DNA of 64,000 nucleotides from Torreya grandis (taxonomy: Eukaryota; Streptophyta; Pinopsida; Cupressales; Taxaceae), in the NCBI GenBank assembly GCA_037957365.1, contig JARHVA010000122.1:6167501-6231500 (forward strand), in the 5' to 3' direction. Numbering within the stretch: the stretch's first letter is position 1; every line of letters begins with the position of its first letter. Positions 36,965-48,600 of the stretch are shown one piece after another. Both the position numbers and the translations under genes were made by a program. Under the pieces are notes generated by a model that ran no database searches, had not been told where the DNA came from, and saw only the letters and a list, made by a program, of their open reading frames with translations.

Positions 36965-39900
36965 TCAATTTGTAGCTCCACCCTTCCTTATATGAGCATC
37001 GTACATGGTGATAGCCACTTGAGTTCTGATACTATCTAGCATAATAGTATTTTTGAAGACCACCTTAGCCCTGACTGTGGCATCTCTCACTACTATGATT
37101 GATTTCACATGACTAGTTAACCTGGTTCTTAGATTATCTAGAGTTAACTGATTATCTAGGATGTTATCCATAGAGGCCATTGAAAATGATTTCTCCTCAA
37201 ATTCCCTTTGGAACATACCTTCAAATTCTTAAATCATTTCTTCTACTAAAATTAAATGGTTGTCCTTTGTGGCAAGTTTGCAAGGCAGATCCTCCAATTT
37301 ATGTAACATACTAATATCACTTTGTTCGCTAAGGTCTCTAGAAGATTTGAGGTCGCTGATTAATTCCTTAAGCACCTAACTCCTATATATTAAGGCTTCT
37401 TTAGTTTCAATACATGAGTCTCTATTAGCGATGATGCCAATTGATATTAGAGTGCCTATTTTTAGCTTCTTCAAATTTTTCCATTTGCCAAGATATTTAT
37501 CTGTGCTTTCAATATCCTGAGAAATGATATTGATAAACTCATCTAGTTCAGTTCTCATTTTTTATCTTACCCATTTTCTCAAACAATTTTGTAAGCAAGA
37601 AAATCCCTTTTGCATGCATCTTGTCTAAGTAATCCTCAAACACTTTGCCCTTAAGATAGGTTCTTTCTACTTTCTAGATCATGGGATCATCTATAGAGAT
37701 AGCCTCTGGAGTTACTACTTCTGGAGTTAGAGTCATTCTTCTTATCACTGCAGTCAATTATTCCACCCTCACCTTATAATGATCCTTCATTTCTCTTTCC
37801 CTATCAAATTTTTGAACCATAATATCTATTGTTGATTGCAAATCAATCTTAATGCTTTTGTGAGTTATCTTCCCTAACTCAACTCGAGAGATAGAGTAGT
37901 TGCTTATATCAAAATTTTCAAGAGTTGCATCCTATGGAGATTTGGCTATTTCAAAAAATTTGTGCCCCTTATCTCCAATCATCTTTGAAAGGATCTTTGG
38001 TTTCTTGGGAGTCTTATCTCTTACCAGTGCCATTTTACTAAAGTCAAAGTCTTCTGGAGAGATGGTCTACTTTTTCCATTTAGGCATGTAAGTTGATAAC
38101 CAAGGTGGGAGAGTAGAAGCACTTACATTAGCGACAGTCCCTATAGTTGGCATCACTGGGGTAGCACCTACACTGCTAGTGAAAATAATGGGTGTAGTAT
38201 CAATTAAAACCACACTTGCTACTAAATAGTTGAAGGTAAAACTATCTCCGATGTTAAAATTTGGAGATGACAAATTGGGGATGGATCTTGATGAATGAAG
38301 AACATCTCTAAAAGCACTTTGAGGGTTGCCGAAAATAATTTTAGAAGGTGAGGTGGCTCTAAAAGAGGGAACACTGATTGGAGAAATAGGCAAAGGAGTT
38401 TCACCAGGTGAGTGGGGTGAAGAAGAAATTCCTATGTTTGGCTGCACACCCTCTCATGGAGATAGAGTTTTCATCTCCTATTGACCTGCAGGCTTATTAT
38501 CAATTTCCATCTGTCCTGTTGTTGGTTCTTCAGCACTTTGCCTCTTAACCTCCATATCTGTTGTTCTCGATGCTTTTTATACAACTTTTGATTTCTTCAT
38601 TACAAAAATGATCCTAAGCTTATGGGGCCTAGAAGGAGAAGGAACATCACTTTTATTCTTTGTTCTATTTTCTGCTTTCCTCCTTGTCTCTTCTTGAAAT
38701 TTGGCCTCTGACCCTATAATAAATTCTTTCAAAGTGATCCCTTTATTTGCTAACTAATCATTGGTGTTTGCCAATATTAGTTCAAATCTCATCCTCAAGG
38801 AGGTCAACTCTTTCTAAGACCATTGGATCGAGGTAAGAGGAGCATTGGTGACTTGTTCAGCATGATATCTATTAATTTATCATATCTCCATCATCTACTA
38901 GATTTACAGGGATATCAACGAGCCCCAAATATTTTATTTGTTCAAGAGATACTCTATTATAGTCCATCTTTTTGATAACTTCTATTGTCTTCAAATCAAT
39001 CCAAACATCTTTGATCATAGGCTCATGGAACTAGGTCTTCCTCCTGATCATGTCCTTTACACCTTTGTAGTCAAAATTTGGTCTCCTTTTGAAATGCTTC
39101 ATGGTTACGAGTGGCATTTTAGTCTCCATTGCTCTAGCTTTTGTAGTAGTCAATACTGAGAATCTACCAATTTCAATTGGGAACCTGAAATTGGGTTTCT
39201 TAAGTTCTATCTACTTATTGTGCATGACAATAATTTGCCTGCATAGCTCCATTAAGACCAATCTATCTAAGAGAAATCTTGGAATCATATAGGGATAACC
39301 TTGGAAAAATCCAACCCAAAAATAACAAAAAGTAGGGACCTGTAAGAACATACACCCAAAGTCATTCACAACAGTCCAGGCTTCATCTAACACTCTTTTC
39401 TATTCTAATTGGGGGTCGAAGAGACACAAAAATATTGCAAAGAATGTGTCATTTACCCTCCCAAAATTATGGATAGAACCCTTCAATGTTAGCTGAGGGT
39501 AATATTGATATACCGAGGTTATTTTCTTGTCTCCCTTTGATGTTAAACCTGGGAAGATTCTCATGGATGCGACAATATATACCAAGTATGAAGTCAGGTA
39601 GAATTTAGAGGTAGTGGATACCTTTGTCAATTGCTCATGCAGAGAATTATTGATTTGTTATCCCAAAAAAATGACTTGTTTGCCCTAGAGAATTATCTTA
39701 ATGAAGGGATAAATCTATTCATGAAAATGAGAGGAAGAAGGTAAACCTCGTACTCTATTGAGAAGAGTAATCAAGTCACCAACCTCTTCTATAAAATCGC
39801 TCCTTGGAAAGTTTCATGGCCATCTAGACAAGTTCACTCTGGGAGTTTTGAGCCATCTATTATTAATCACTTTCTTTGATTTCTTGGGATATTTATCATA

Positions 39901-40305
39901 TTCCTTTTGTGCTTCAAAAATTTCAAGCTTCAACACATCAGTAGTGGGAGGGCACATGGACACTTTGTCAATGAACTTAGGGTCTAGTCTAATTACTATG
40001 TTACCACTGGCATCTACCACAACCCTGGTATCTTTGTTGTAGAATTGGGCACACTAGAGAATGAAATTTATGTGATGAGATACCATAGGAAAAGAGGAGA
40101 CCAAATGAATATTTCTCTTAACTATCCTCTTCATTTCAGATCTAGGATTCTTTGCTTTGGTTCTTTCTATGAACTTAGCCATATCTATGTGCCTGATCTT
40201 TGTATCCCTAATGTCGTCGACATTAGAAGCAACTAAGGTGACTAGAAAAACACCTTGATATTGGTACTTCATTATCTTTGGCTTCTTTAGAGAAACCTTA
40301 GTCAT
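36965..40305 (-). pseudogene. Unknown ORF inside the 5' LTR, about 1,110 codons, degraded
   Basis: Counterpart of 25039-28343, with a slightly longer start (MTKVSLKKPKIMKYQYQG at 40305) and end HIRKGGATN before TGA at 36965. Preserved blocks include KVINNRWLKTPRVNLSRWP (about 39830), the helical FHEWIYPFIKIILQGKQV region, RRPNFDYKGVKDMI (about 39065), the Ser/Pro linker (38067-38447), and the C-terminal NILDNQLTLDNLRTRLTSHV. It has fewer frameshifts than the 3' LTR copy. At least four TAG codons fall at the same places as in the other LTR. Family unrecognised; role unknown. Confidence 0.7.
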
Positions 40306-40541
40306 AGGTATGAGCGTTTTTCAAAAGTATATTGATGAAGAAGGATCTTGAAGAGAAACTACAATAAGAATCATGATTGTGCAATTAGGAGAAATATTGG
40401 CGATCTGAGAAAATTACACGTTAGATGATCATGATCATGGTAATGAACTTGAAAGGGCTAAGGCATGAGTAGATAAATAAGTGAAAGGAAAGTGAGCTTA
40501 GAAAAAAGAAATCTTTTCAGAGTTAGGTTTTTGGAGAGAAA

Positions 40542-41453
40542 ACATGTAGGGGTGGCAAAAATTACCGCCCTTGCATGTGGACAAAGGTCCTATGCATAGG
40601 CAGTGAAAATTACTACTTGTACATATTAGGAAGGATAAATGTGCATTAGTGGCAATTATTGCCACCTATGCACATTGGGAAGTCATGATTTTGTGCATTA
40701 GTAGCGAATTTCATCGCCTTTGCACTGGTTGGTAGTTTTTCATGTAAGGGCAGAAAAAATCACTGTCCTTGCACTAATTGGCTAGGGATTCATAAAGGTG
40801 GTGATATTCACCACCTTTACATGGGTTTGATGGGCTGACTAGTAAGAAGAAGGGGAAGAGGGTTTTCCCCACTTAGATTGCCTCCTCGAGGGGAAAAAAA
40901 TGGAGAAAGGGGAAGACAAACACTAGAAAACTTAGAATAGAAAGGAAAAAATGAAAGACAACATGAATAAGAGAAGAAAAACAAAAAAAAAACTAAAACT
41001 AAAATAAGAAGAGAAAAAAATGTGAAACCTTACCTGGAAAATCATGATACATCACTTTAATCCGATGAAAACATGATTCCACTTGCTCACACGATTGACT
41101 AGAAGTAGGGAAGAGGAGAAAACAAAGTGGAATGAAAAAAATGAGGTGAAAAAGGGGTTAAAAGGGGGTAAAATGACCCCAAATACTCAATTCACGTGGT
41201 CATAAATGTCACACACAAAAATTGAGATCATGCAGGGGTGGTAAAAATTTCTTCCTCTGCATGATGACATTAGAAGAGCGATGCAAGGGCAGCAAAAATT
41301 GCTTCTCCTGCATGAAATAAATGAAAAATGAAAGGGCAATTTTTTTTTCCACTCCTACATGAAGGATGCAAGAGCAAAAAAAAATGATTCCTTTGTACAT
41401 GAAACTAAAAACTACATGTAGTGGTAGCAAAATTTATTTCCTTTACATGTAAA
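40542..41453. repeat. Two hairpin clusters in the 5' LTR
   Basis: The same 11 inverted-repeat units as at 28623-29521, in clusters 40542-40824 and 41227-41453. The unit near 40629 has arms TGTGCATTAGTGGCAAT and ATTGCCACCTATGCACA, nearly perfect, while its partner in the other LTR is more decayed. Confidence 0.88.
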
Positions 41454-41708
41454 CTTAAGAAAAAAAATACCTCTCAAAATTATGAAAATTTTATCATCTG
41501 ATCGCATCAAAATCGTAATGATTTTCAGATTTTTTGGGAAATCTTAACAAGGAAATGTCATGAAATTTTAATGATTTCAATTGACCAAACATGAGATCAA
41601 GAAAAACTTAACTCAAAAGATGAACTTAGAGTGAAAAACATGAAACGAACAAGTTTCATAGGGGTTGTTCCAAAAATGAGCGCAGCTGATTTTGGGAACA
41701 ACAGAGTA

Positions 41709-42500
41709 CATGAAAAAACTTTTAGAGAGGTTTAGTATGTAGGATGCTAAGCCAGTTAGGACTCCTTTGGTAGGCCATTTCAGATTATCAAAGGATTAGT
41801 ATCCTAAGATAGAAGAATAAAATCTCAAGATGTCTAAGGTACATTACTCATCAATGGTTGGTATCCTAATGCATGTTGTGGTTTGTACTAGGATAGATAT
41901 TACCCATGTAGTGGGAGTAGTAAGTAGGTACATGAGTAATCTAGATTATGAGCACTGACAAGTAGTGAAGTGGATTCTTTGATATTTGAGAGGAACCATG
42001 GGTAAAACATTATGTTTTAGTGGATCAGACACTACTTTTCATGGTTATGTGGACTCATATATGGCTAGGGATGTTGATAGCATGATGAGTATGATAGGTT
42101 ATGTATTTACTATTAGGGATACAATAGTTAGTTGGATTTCCCAAATACAAAAGGTTGTGGCTTTATCAACCACAAAGGCTGAGTATGTTACTACTACAGA
42201 GGCTAGTAAGGAGATGATTTGGTTACAATATTTAAAGAGTTGGGGAATAAGCAAGAAGTTGGGGGATTACATAGTGATAGTCAGAGTGTTATACATTTAT
42301 CCAAGAACTCTAATTTCCACTCAAGGATAAAGCACATATAATTATGATATCATTTCATCAAGATAGATTTGGAGGAAAATATGGTGAAGTTAGAGAAGAT
42401 ACATATAATCTAGAATCCTTAAGATATGTTGACCAAGGAAGTCACATCAGAGAATTTGAGGTTATGTTCATTTTTGGTTGGTTTTATTCAAGGATAAATG
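41709..42500 (+). pseudogene. Copia reverse transcriptase end and RNase H
   Basis: Continues the host frame after the guest: KKLLERFSM (about 41715), KPVRTPLVGHFRLSKD, then MHVVVCTRIDITHVVGVVSRY (about 41870). RNase H follows in the frame 41986-42330 with GYVDSYMARDVDS, IGYVFTI, VVALSTTKAEYVTTTEASKE and EMIWLQYL. The final block DMLTKEVTSENL is near 42430. Frame position and order agree exactly with 24017 as the break point. Confidence 0.93.
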
Positions 42501-42506
42501 AACTCC

Positions 42507-42516
42507 AAGTGGGAGA
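42507..42516 (+). other. Copia polypurine tract
   Basis: AAGTGGGAGA immediately before the 3' LTR, the classic copia PPT. Confidence 0.85.
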
Positions 42517-42517
42517 T

Positions 42518-43169
42518 TATTAGATATGGAGCCCATTTCATCCCTAAGGTAAAAATAAAATTACCAAGACATTTTTAACATGCATTTTTTACTTTCACAA
42601 ATGATGGGATGCATTTTTGAGTATGTCAACTACTTCCATCATTTGTGGCATGTTTTATGGAGAAGTGGGTGTTATCTAAGGTGTTGAGAGAATTGAGGGA
42701 TTATGTGGTTGAAAACTCCCTTATTTTTTTCCTTATTTTGTGGGGATATGGTTATCTCTATGGTTATGGCACATTTTTCCTTGGATTTCAAAAAGTATAA
42801 ATAGGGGTGAGGTGTAACACATTATTCATTGCATTTTGCATCTCATTTTGATCTCTTTAATTCTCTCTTCGATCGGTGTGATTGGGTTTGAGGTGTAGCT
42901 TAGCATCTCAATAATTCTGGTGTGAATTCAAGTTGGAGAATGTTATCTCTATAAGAGGTTTTTTTGTTGAGAGTTGTCTCGTACTCTTGTTTATAATATT
43001 ATAGATATATTCTTAGTAGACGTAGCCCATATTGGGTGAACCATGTTATATCGGTGTTATGTGTGTATTTGCTTAATTTAATTTTATTTCATATGTCTCT
43101 ACTACTATGATTTTCAAGAATGAATTTTTTGTTACATGTTATTGCATAATTAATCACTTATTCCTAACA
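42518..43169 (+). repeat. Copia 3' LTR
   Basis: 652 bp, from TATTAGATATGG (TG mutated to TA) to TTCCTAACA. Aligns with 20211-20867 throughout and is followed by ATGAT at 43170-43174. Confidence 0.95.
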
Positions 43170-43174
43170 ATGAT

Positions 43175-43735
43175 GTCAAATAAATACTGTTCCTCACATA
43201 TATAATAGGAAATCCATATCTAATAATTTAATCATAGTTTGAACTTCTAAGAGTGTAGCTTGTAAAAATAGGGTATGACACCCAAGCAGGATAAATACAA
43301 TTTAATAAATTATTAGAAGGACCCAGTGATCTAAATTGATCCATCTAAGGCATAGGTGTTATGTGATTTGAAACTATCATTTAAGTTTAATGTAAAAATG
43401 AACCACTCAGTCGGTTATACAACATTACAAAATTCAAAAAAACATTGTTAATCAACTATAAGATGCAACAAAATGCTTAGTAGGTGAGGCCATGGCATAC
43501 TCAAATTATAAAAATACATATCCCATTAATAATTAGGCATTCATCATGGGGAGAATTTGACCACAAAAAATTTATAAAAAATAAACAATATAATCATTCT
43601 TCCTTTGGCAAGGTTATGTGTAAGGGATCAATATCGATTAATGTTTATTTAACTAATAATTAGCATTCATTATGAAGATAATCAACTTCTGTCAGGAATG
43701 ACTTATCATTTTATGCAATAAAAAATAATTTAAAA
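43175..43735. other. No gene recognised; right flank of copia
   Basis: AT-rich sequence without domains or repeats. Confidence 0.6.
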
Positions 43736-43739
43736 CATG

Positions 43740-44165
43740 TCAAGATTTTGTTCCTTCCTCTCAATAATGGATCCATCTTTACTCCTATCATATACCTCTT
43801 TTTCCACTCTGTGCCCTACACCTACCCCTACATATTTATTATTCTCTCCCTTGCCATGTTTATTTCTTTTCCTTGCCTCCCTTTTCCTTCCTGTATGTAT
43901 TCTTTCTCCTTCACGTTCTTCCTTATACATTTTTTTCCCTTCCACAATGCTTCCCCCTTCTACACACCCTATCTTACTTCACATCACTTCCCCATTCCAT
44001 TTTCCAAAATCAAAAGGAAACCCTCCTTTTATGGTTAGTGTGTCTCTTCCAAGTCCAATAATGAAAAAAATAATGTATTATAAAATAATGTTTTTCTCTT
44101 GCATACCTACCACCTCCCTACCATATTTCTTCCCTTCTTTTAATGTTGCCATCCCTTTCTTGGTG
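43740..44165. repeat. Pyrimidine-rich tract
   Basis: About 430 bp in which the plus strand is mostly C and T. It creates long overlapping ORFs on both strands (43737-44198 plus, 43730-43945 minus) with low-complexity Ser/Pro/Phe or Lys/Glu/Arg products. No domain, so treated as a compositional tract. Confidence 0.7.
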
Positions 44166-44556
44166 TTAGACCCCTTACTCTCTATTTTCCAAAACTAAAG
44201 TTCATAAAATGAAAAAAATCCCCAATATTTTGTCAACACCCAACCCAATGGCTTCTCTCATATGCTAAAGGAAATAATAGAAGAAAATAAACTAAAATTA
44301 ATCCTCCCTAGGCATTTTTCAAAATAGGGCTAAGAGGAAAGTAAATACTAATAAAAAACATATATCTTTCCTATGGGCATGAATCTTATTACATAATCAA
44401 GGTTCATTTAAGAGGCCATGATGGAAACCCCCTAGGCTTGTTTAGGCAAATTAGATTCACTACCTTGGTGAGTCAAAGTGTGTAGAGGAGGTGGAAAACT
44501 ACCTTGTTTCTTTTCCATGACATTATATTGATGGACAACATTCTAGTGGTGGAACC
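44166..44556. other. No gene recognised
   Basis: Short unique-looking stretch before the 18-bp array. Confidence 0.55.
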
Positions 44557-44589
44557 TAGGGTGACTGCACTTATAAATGTGTATTATGG

Positions 44590-45215
44590 TGTTGGGTGAT
44601 ATCATGATGTTGAATGACTTCACATTTCTAGGTGGTATTATGCTACCAAGCAGCACTTTATTGTTGGGCAGTAGTATGCCACTGGGCAACATTTTTCTAC
44701 CATGTCATTATGCCACTAGGTGGTAACATGATGTTTGGTGAGAGTAAGGTGTTGAATGGTAGCATAACATTGAATGATAGTATAATGGTTCTTGACAACA
44801 TAGTATCGTTTGATAGTATGCCATTGGATGACATTTTTCTATAGCATAACATTATGCTACTAGGTAACAACATGTTGTCTAATGGAAACAAGGTACCAGG
44901 TGGCAAGATAACACTGAATGATAGTATAACATCACCCAATAACATGGTGCCACTCAGTAACATCATACCATGTGAAAACATAATGTTATACAGTAACATG
45001 TTATCATGTGACAACATACAATGATGTCGTGACATCATACTACCACCCAACATCTTGATTGTTCATGGCCCCATGCTACAACTACCCATCAACATTTTGA
45101 CACATGACACCATACTACCACTTAGTTCCATGTTACCACGTAACATTATGTTGTCATGTGGTGCCATGATTTCATGCATTGCTATACTACTAAACAACCT
45201 ATTGTTGAGCAATAA
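44590..45215. repeat. 18-bp minisatellite array, left
   Basis: About 33 consecutive units in an almost unbroken 18-bp phase, for example AACATTATGCTACTAGGT and AGTAACATGTTATCATGT. To about 45010 the units read one way; from about 45040 they are in the reverse orientation (for example ACACATGACACCATACTA). ORFs across it (44632-44844, 44697-45053) are repeat products. Confidence 0.88.
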
Positions 45216-45271
45216 TATACCTAACCTATCACTAGTCATGCTAACCAATTTCTCTGGTTCCCCTCCTAGAT

Positions 45272-45280
45272 TATAAATAC
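45272..45280 (+). promoter_or_regulatory. TATA box before the spliced gene relic
   Basis: TATAAATAC lies 112 bp before the ATG at 45384, just after the 18-bp array, followed by a pyrimidine-rich leader typical of plant transcription starts. Confidence 0.6.
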
Positions 45281-45383
45281 CCCCATAGTCCCCTCATTTT
45301 CACACTTTTCTCAAAGTTTTTTCTTGTCCTACCTTTGGTTTTCAGACTTCACTTACCTACTTCAATTCTACACCAAACTTTTA

Positions 45384-48172
45384 ATGGCTTCCACATCCAT
45401 GAAAACTCATAGCCAAACAAGGGTGATCTAGAACAATATTTTTAAGAATCTATTGTGTCTGGGTTTCCTTTGGCTAGTGGAAAAACTAGAATCCTATATT
45501 GACTGGATAGATCAATGCAAACTATGAGGCCTAGTGCATATGCCTCAATATGACATGATGATCAATAATAACCTATTATGATATCTAGTTGCCTATTTTA
45601 ACCATAGTGAGAGTCATTTCTATGTTCACTTTAAAAATAAAATAATATCTTTTGGCACCTCTCTATTGTATATCCATAATTTAACAGGCACTCCACATTA
45701 TAATGCAAGTCATGTTAGCACTAAGGTTGTCTTATCTAATGTCAATAAAAATTACTTGGAGTTAGTCTACAAAGTGGCAATTAACCCAGCTAGTAAGTGT
45801 TAGATTTATTAATGAAATTAACATTTTTTAATTATTCTTGAATAATTTATTATAAATATTTTGATATCCTAATTGCAATTGCATGTTTTCTATTTTCAAT
45901 ACAGATAGTCAAAATCAAAGGGGAATCTTCATTGAAAAAATCACTAATCCATTTCTCAAACATATTATGCATTTCTTCCAAGCGAGAATTTTTTTGTAGG
46001 GAAGACCATTGAACATTTCATTTTGGGTTATTTATTATATTCTTCATTCTCTATTGGGTGTTGTATGTGACTGGTGCACAGTTATATCTAGTAGGATTAG
46101 GGCTGAGTTAAATTTTGTGTTTTCAAAGGACACTTGCACCATTTCATCTTCCAAATACATTTTGTCCTTGTATTTCAAGGCCTTATATGAAATCTAGAAT
46201 ACTAAAATTCCCACTACCCTCCATAAAAAATGAAAACTAATGTTTTTTCTATCGATGAATAGGAGGTGAGTTTAATTTTCCTAAGTCTTCTTTCTTGCTT
46301 TATACATATTTCAAATTTTAACATTTTAAAGCCTATTAGTTATTATAGGTGAGAGTGCATGCTTATGACACAAGAAAATAAGAGGCAACCAAAGTTTGTC
46401 ATGCTCTAGAGGGATCTAGAAATACCCAATCCATGAAGTCTTCATTTAATTCATTTCGAATTACGAAACACCTAAGAAGTGATTATGTTTCATCTCTACT
46501 TCCAGGTTCCCCCAAAGTTTCTTTAATTGTTTTTTATGATATTATTTAATGGAAAAAATAATTTTCATATTAGTTTTTATTTGTACTTTTGCATTTGACT
46601 CTCAAATTATTTCCATTAAGGATTGTTCCATACAACACAATCAACATTTGTTATATTACAATGTTATTTTTGATTTGAAAATTTCTTAGAATTTTCTAGT
46701 TAATTAATTGGATAATTTACTCATTTTATAAGTGAAACCACCAATGTCTCTCTCATAAGGAAAATAAGATGTCAATATCCAACTCTCATAAGGATAAGAG
46801 GGGAAGAGGCCAATCTATCAAGGACAATCAAAATGGAAGAGGCAGTCACCTCGATAGGTAATAACGAATTTGATTTAAATTTACATTAATTTTATGTTTT
46901 TGAATTTATCAATTTTGACTAATTTTTTTAAGTCCACCCAACATCTATCAAGAGATCAAGAAGTATTCCAACACCCACACCACCCATCTAGACTTAGAGA
47001 AGAGGAAAGAACATCTCCCTCTCTACACAAAGTAGAGGAACACTGTAAATTTTTTATTTCCCAAATTTATTTTTTGGTGGCCTTTTGAGTTCATAAGTTC
47101 TTACAAGTTTGCAAAAAATTGATCTGAATGAAGAGTTTATTGGGATTAAAAGTGGCCCTCCAGCTATTAGTGGACTTAATCCACATGATTTTATTCAAGT
47201 TGTTAATGTGTCTTCATAATTTCCTTCTATGGCTACCTCTTCCCTAGTTACCCCACCCCACACTGATAATTTGGATGTCTCTACTAATTCTATTACTAAT
47301 TTTCATTGAAAAATCTAGTTTAAGAAAATCTGCTTACTAATCTGAGGGAAGGTGTTATTGAAGAATTTAATGATTTAAAACAATGGGAGATAAAGGCAAA
47401 AACACTTTCAAATAAATCAATTCCCATTATTGTAATCACTCCCAAAGAGTGAATTTGTTTTTGCTTGTTCAAAATGAACCCTCAAAGATTGATGCTTTAT
47501 TCTAGCAAGCTCAATCTAGATTGATCTCTGTCGATAATGTTTACAATGATAGGACTTTAGAGCTTATGATAAACAAGTTGAAAATTTTAAATGGAGAAGC
47601 CCAAGTATATTTCTATAAATGGGATAAAGATATCAACCTTGTTACAATTGCATAAGTATAGAAGGATAAATCTATGGTAAGTTTTCATTATCTATAACAT
47701 GTATACTAATTATTAACCTTTGTATGTGCTTGACACATATTATTTGTTGATTGCAGGAAAAATAAGTAAGAATCACATCTTCTTAATGTACATCTAAAAA
47801 ATGCCCATAAAAGTATCTCCCTAATGATTGCATTAAAGGAAAAGCTTGTTTTATTAATTAAATAGAACACTTTGAAGAAAATAATTAAAGAGTATGGTAT
47901 GGATCCAAATATTTTATTGAAGAAAAAAATAGATACAAATCCAAAAATTCTTTCAAAAATTGATGTAATAAATGAGGAGAGGGTGATTCTTATACAAATG
48001 AGTTTACTGTAGAGGATCTTCATAAGGAAGGAGTGATAATGGAGGATCCACAGGTAGGTCAAGACAATGTGGTTTCCATGGAGGGTGATGGCAAGAAGCA
48101 AGGGGTGGAGAGTTTTAACCATCAAAATGTTAATTTTTTTAGAGTTTATAATGTTCAAAATGACATTTTCTA
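45384..48172 (+). pseudogene. Multi-exon gene relic of unrecognised family
   Basis: Starts MASTSMKTHSQTRVI at 45384. Exon 1 includes FLWLVEKLESYIDWIDQCK and NKNYLELVYKVAINPA. A GT-AG intron at 45793-45904 keeps the frame into exon 2: NPFLKHIMHFFQARI, then NISFWVIYYILHSLLG and CTISSSKYILSLYFKALYE. Further good GT-AG introns are at 46266-46348, about 46858-46932, about 47045-47107 and 47677-47756. The later exons carry a Ser/Thr/Pro-rich part and LFWQAQSRLISVDNVYNDRT. Exon 2 loosely recalls plant 'putative transposon protein' (Transposase_32-like) sequences. About a dozen stops, mostly TAG/TGA, make it a pseudogene. Joins after exon 3 are uncertain. Confidence 0.6.
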
Positions 48173-48256
48173 ATGTTTAAAACAATTTATATCATGTTTG
48201 TTTGAAAAACACTTATTTTATTAAATGATATTTTATGGTTGTTCTAAATAATTTAG

Positions 48257-48258
<2 letters not shown>

Positions 48259-48315
<57 letters not shown>
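48259..48315. repeat. (AT)n microsatellite
   Basis: About 28 uninterrupted AT units between the two convergent gene relics. Confidence 0.97.
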
Positions 48316-48317
<2 letters not shown>

Positions 48318-48379
48318 GGTCAAGTTTATATATTATATGGAGGAAAATTAGAGTTAATATTCTATTAAATTATATTTTT

Positions 48380-48600
48380 ATAGTAGTTGTAGTATTTGAA
48401 TGCATTGCTATACTATTCTAGTAGTTGTAGCATTGAATGCATTGTTATATTGTTCTAGTAGTTGTAGATTTGAATGCATTGTTATACCATTCTAGTAGTT
48501 GTAGCATTTGAATGCATGGATATATTCTTCTAGTAGTTATAGCATTGAATGCATTGTTACACTATTCTAGTAGTTGTAACATTGAATGCATTTATTGTGT
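48380..48600. repeat. 37-bp minisatellite, six copies
   Basis: Units of 36-38 bp with TCTAGTAGTTGTAGCATTGA and ATGCATTGTTATA; the last is truncated. No coding content. Confidence 0.93.

Larger units (their letters stand above)
24018..41703 (-). mobile_element. 17.7-kb Tat-type Ty3/gypsy retrotransposon with giant LTRs
   Basis: A minus-strand element bounded by a perfect GAGTA duplication. LTRs are 5756 bp (24018-29773) and 5764 bp (35940-41703), starting TGTTGTTCCC in sense. The interior of 6166 bp holds, in sense order, a PBS-like site, gag, PR with DSGA, an archaeal-type RNase H, RT with YLDD, RNase H and INT with D,D,E. The extra RNase H, the PBS and the large size point to the Tat/Ogre lineage. 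LTRs differ by roughly 7% over 350 bp compared by eye, less than the copia host, which fits the nesting order. Stops in gag and pol make it non-functional. Confidence 0.95.
35940..41703 (-). repeat. Gypsy 5' LTR (sense), 5764 bp
   Basis: Sense start TGTTGTTCCCAAAATCAGCT at 41703, sense end TATTCATCCAACA at 35940; intact TG..CA ends. Same layout as the 3' LTR: hairpin clusters, long ORF, 1-kb tail. Confidence 0.95.
20211..43169 (+). mobile_element. Ty1/copia LTR retrotransposon, interrupted by a Ty3/gypsy element
   Basis: LTRs at 20211-20867 and 42518-43169 are flanked by a perfect 5-bp duplication ATGAT (20206-20210 and 43170-43174). Removing the guest (24018-41703 plus one GAGTA copy) leaves 5268 bp, normal for copia. 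Order is gag, PR, INT, RT, RNase H, which defines Ty1/copia. LTRs differ by roughly 13% over the first 330 bp by eye, so the insertion is old. Stops are frequent in all domains, and the guest splits RT, so it cannot be autonomous. Confidence 0.95.

Noticed and set aside
43737..44198. 153-codon ORF, one of the longest in the window
   Set aside because: It lies in a pyrimidine-rich tract, has low-complexity Ser/Pro/Phe content, and overlaps a Lys/Glu/Arg-rich ORF on the other strand. No domain or codon signal.
44697..45053. 118-codon minus-strand ORF with regular Met/Leu pattern
   Set aside because: An 18-bp repeat read as 6-residue units; open because the repeat has no stop in that phase.
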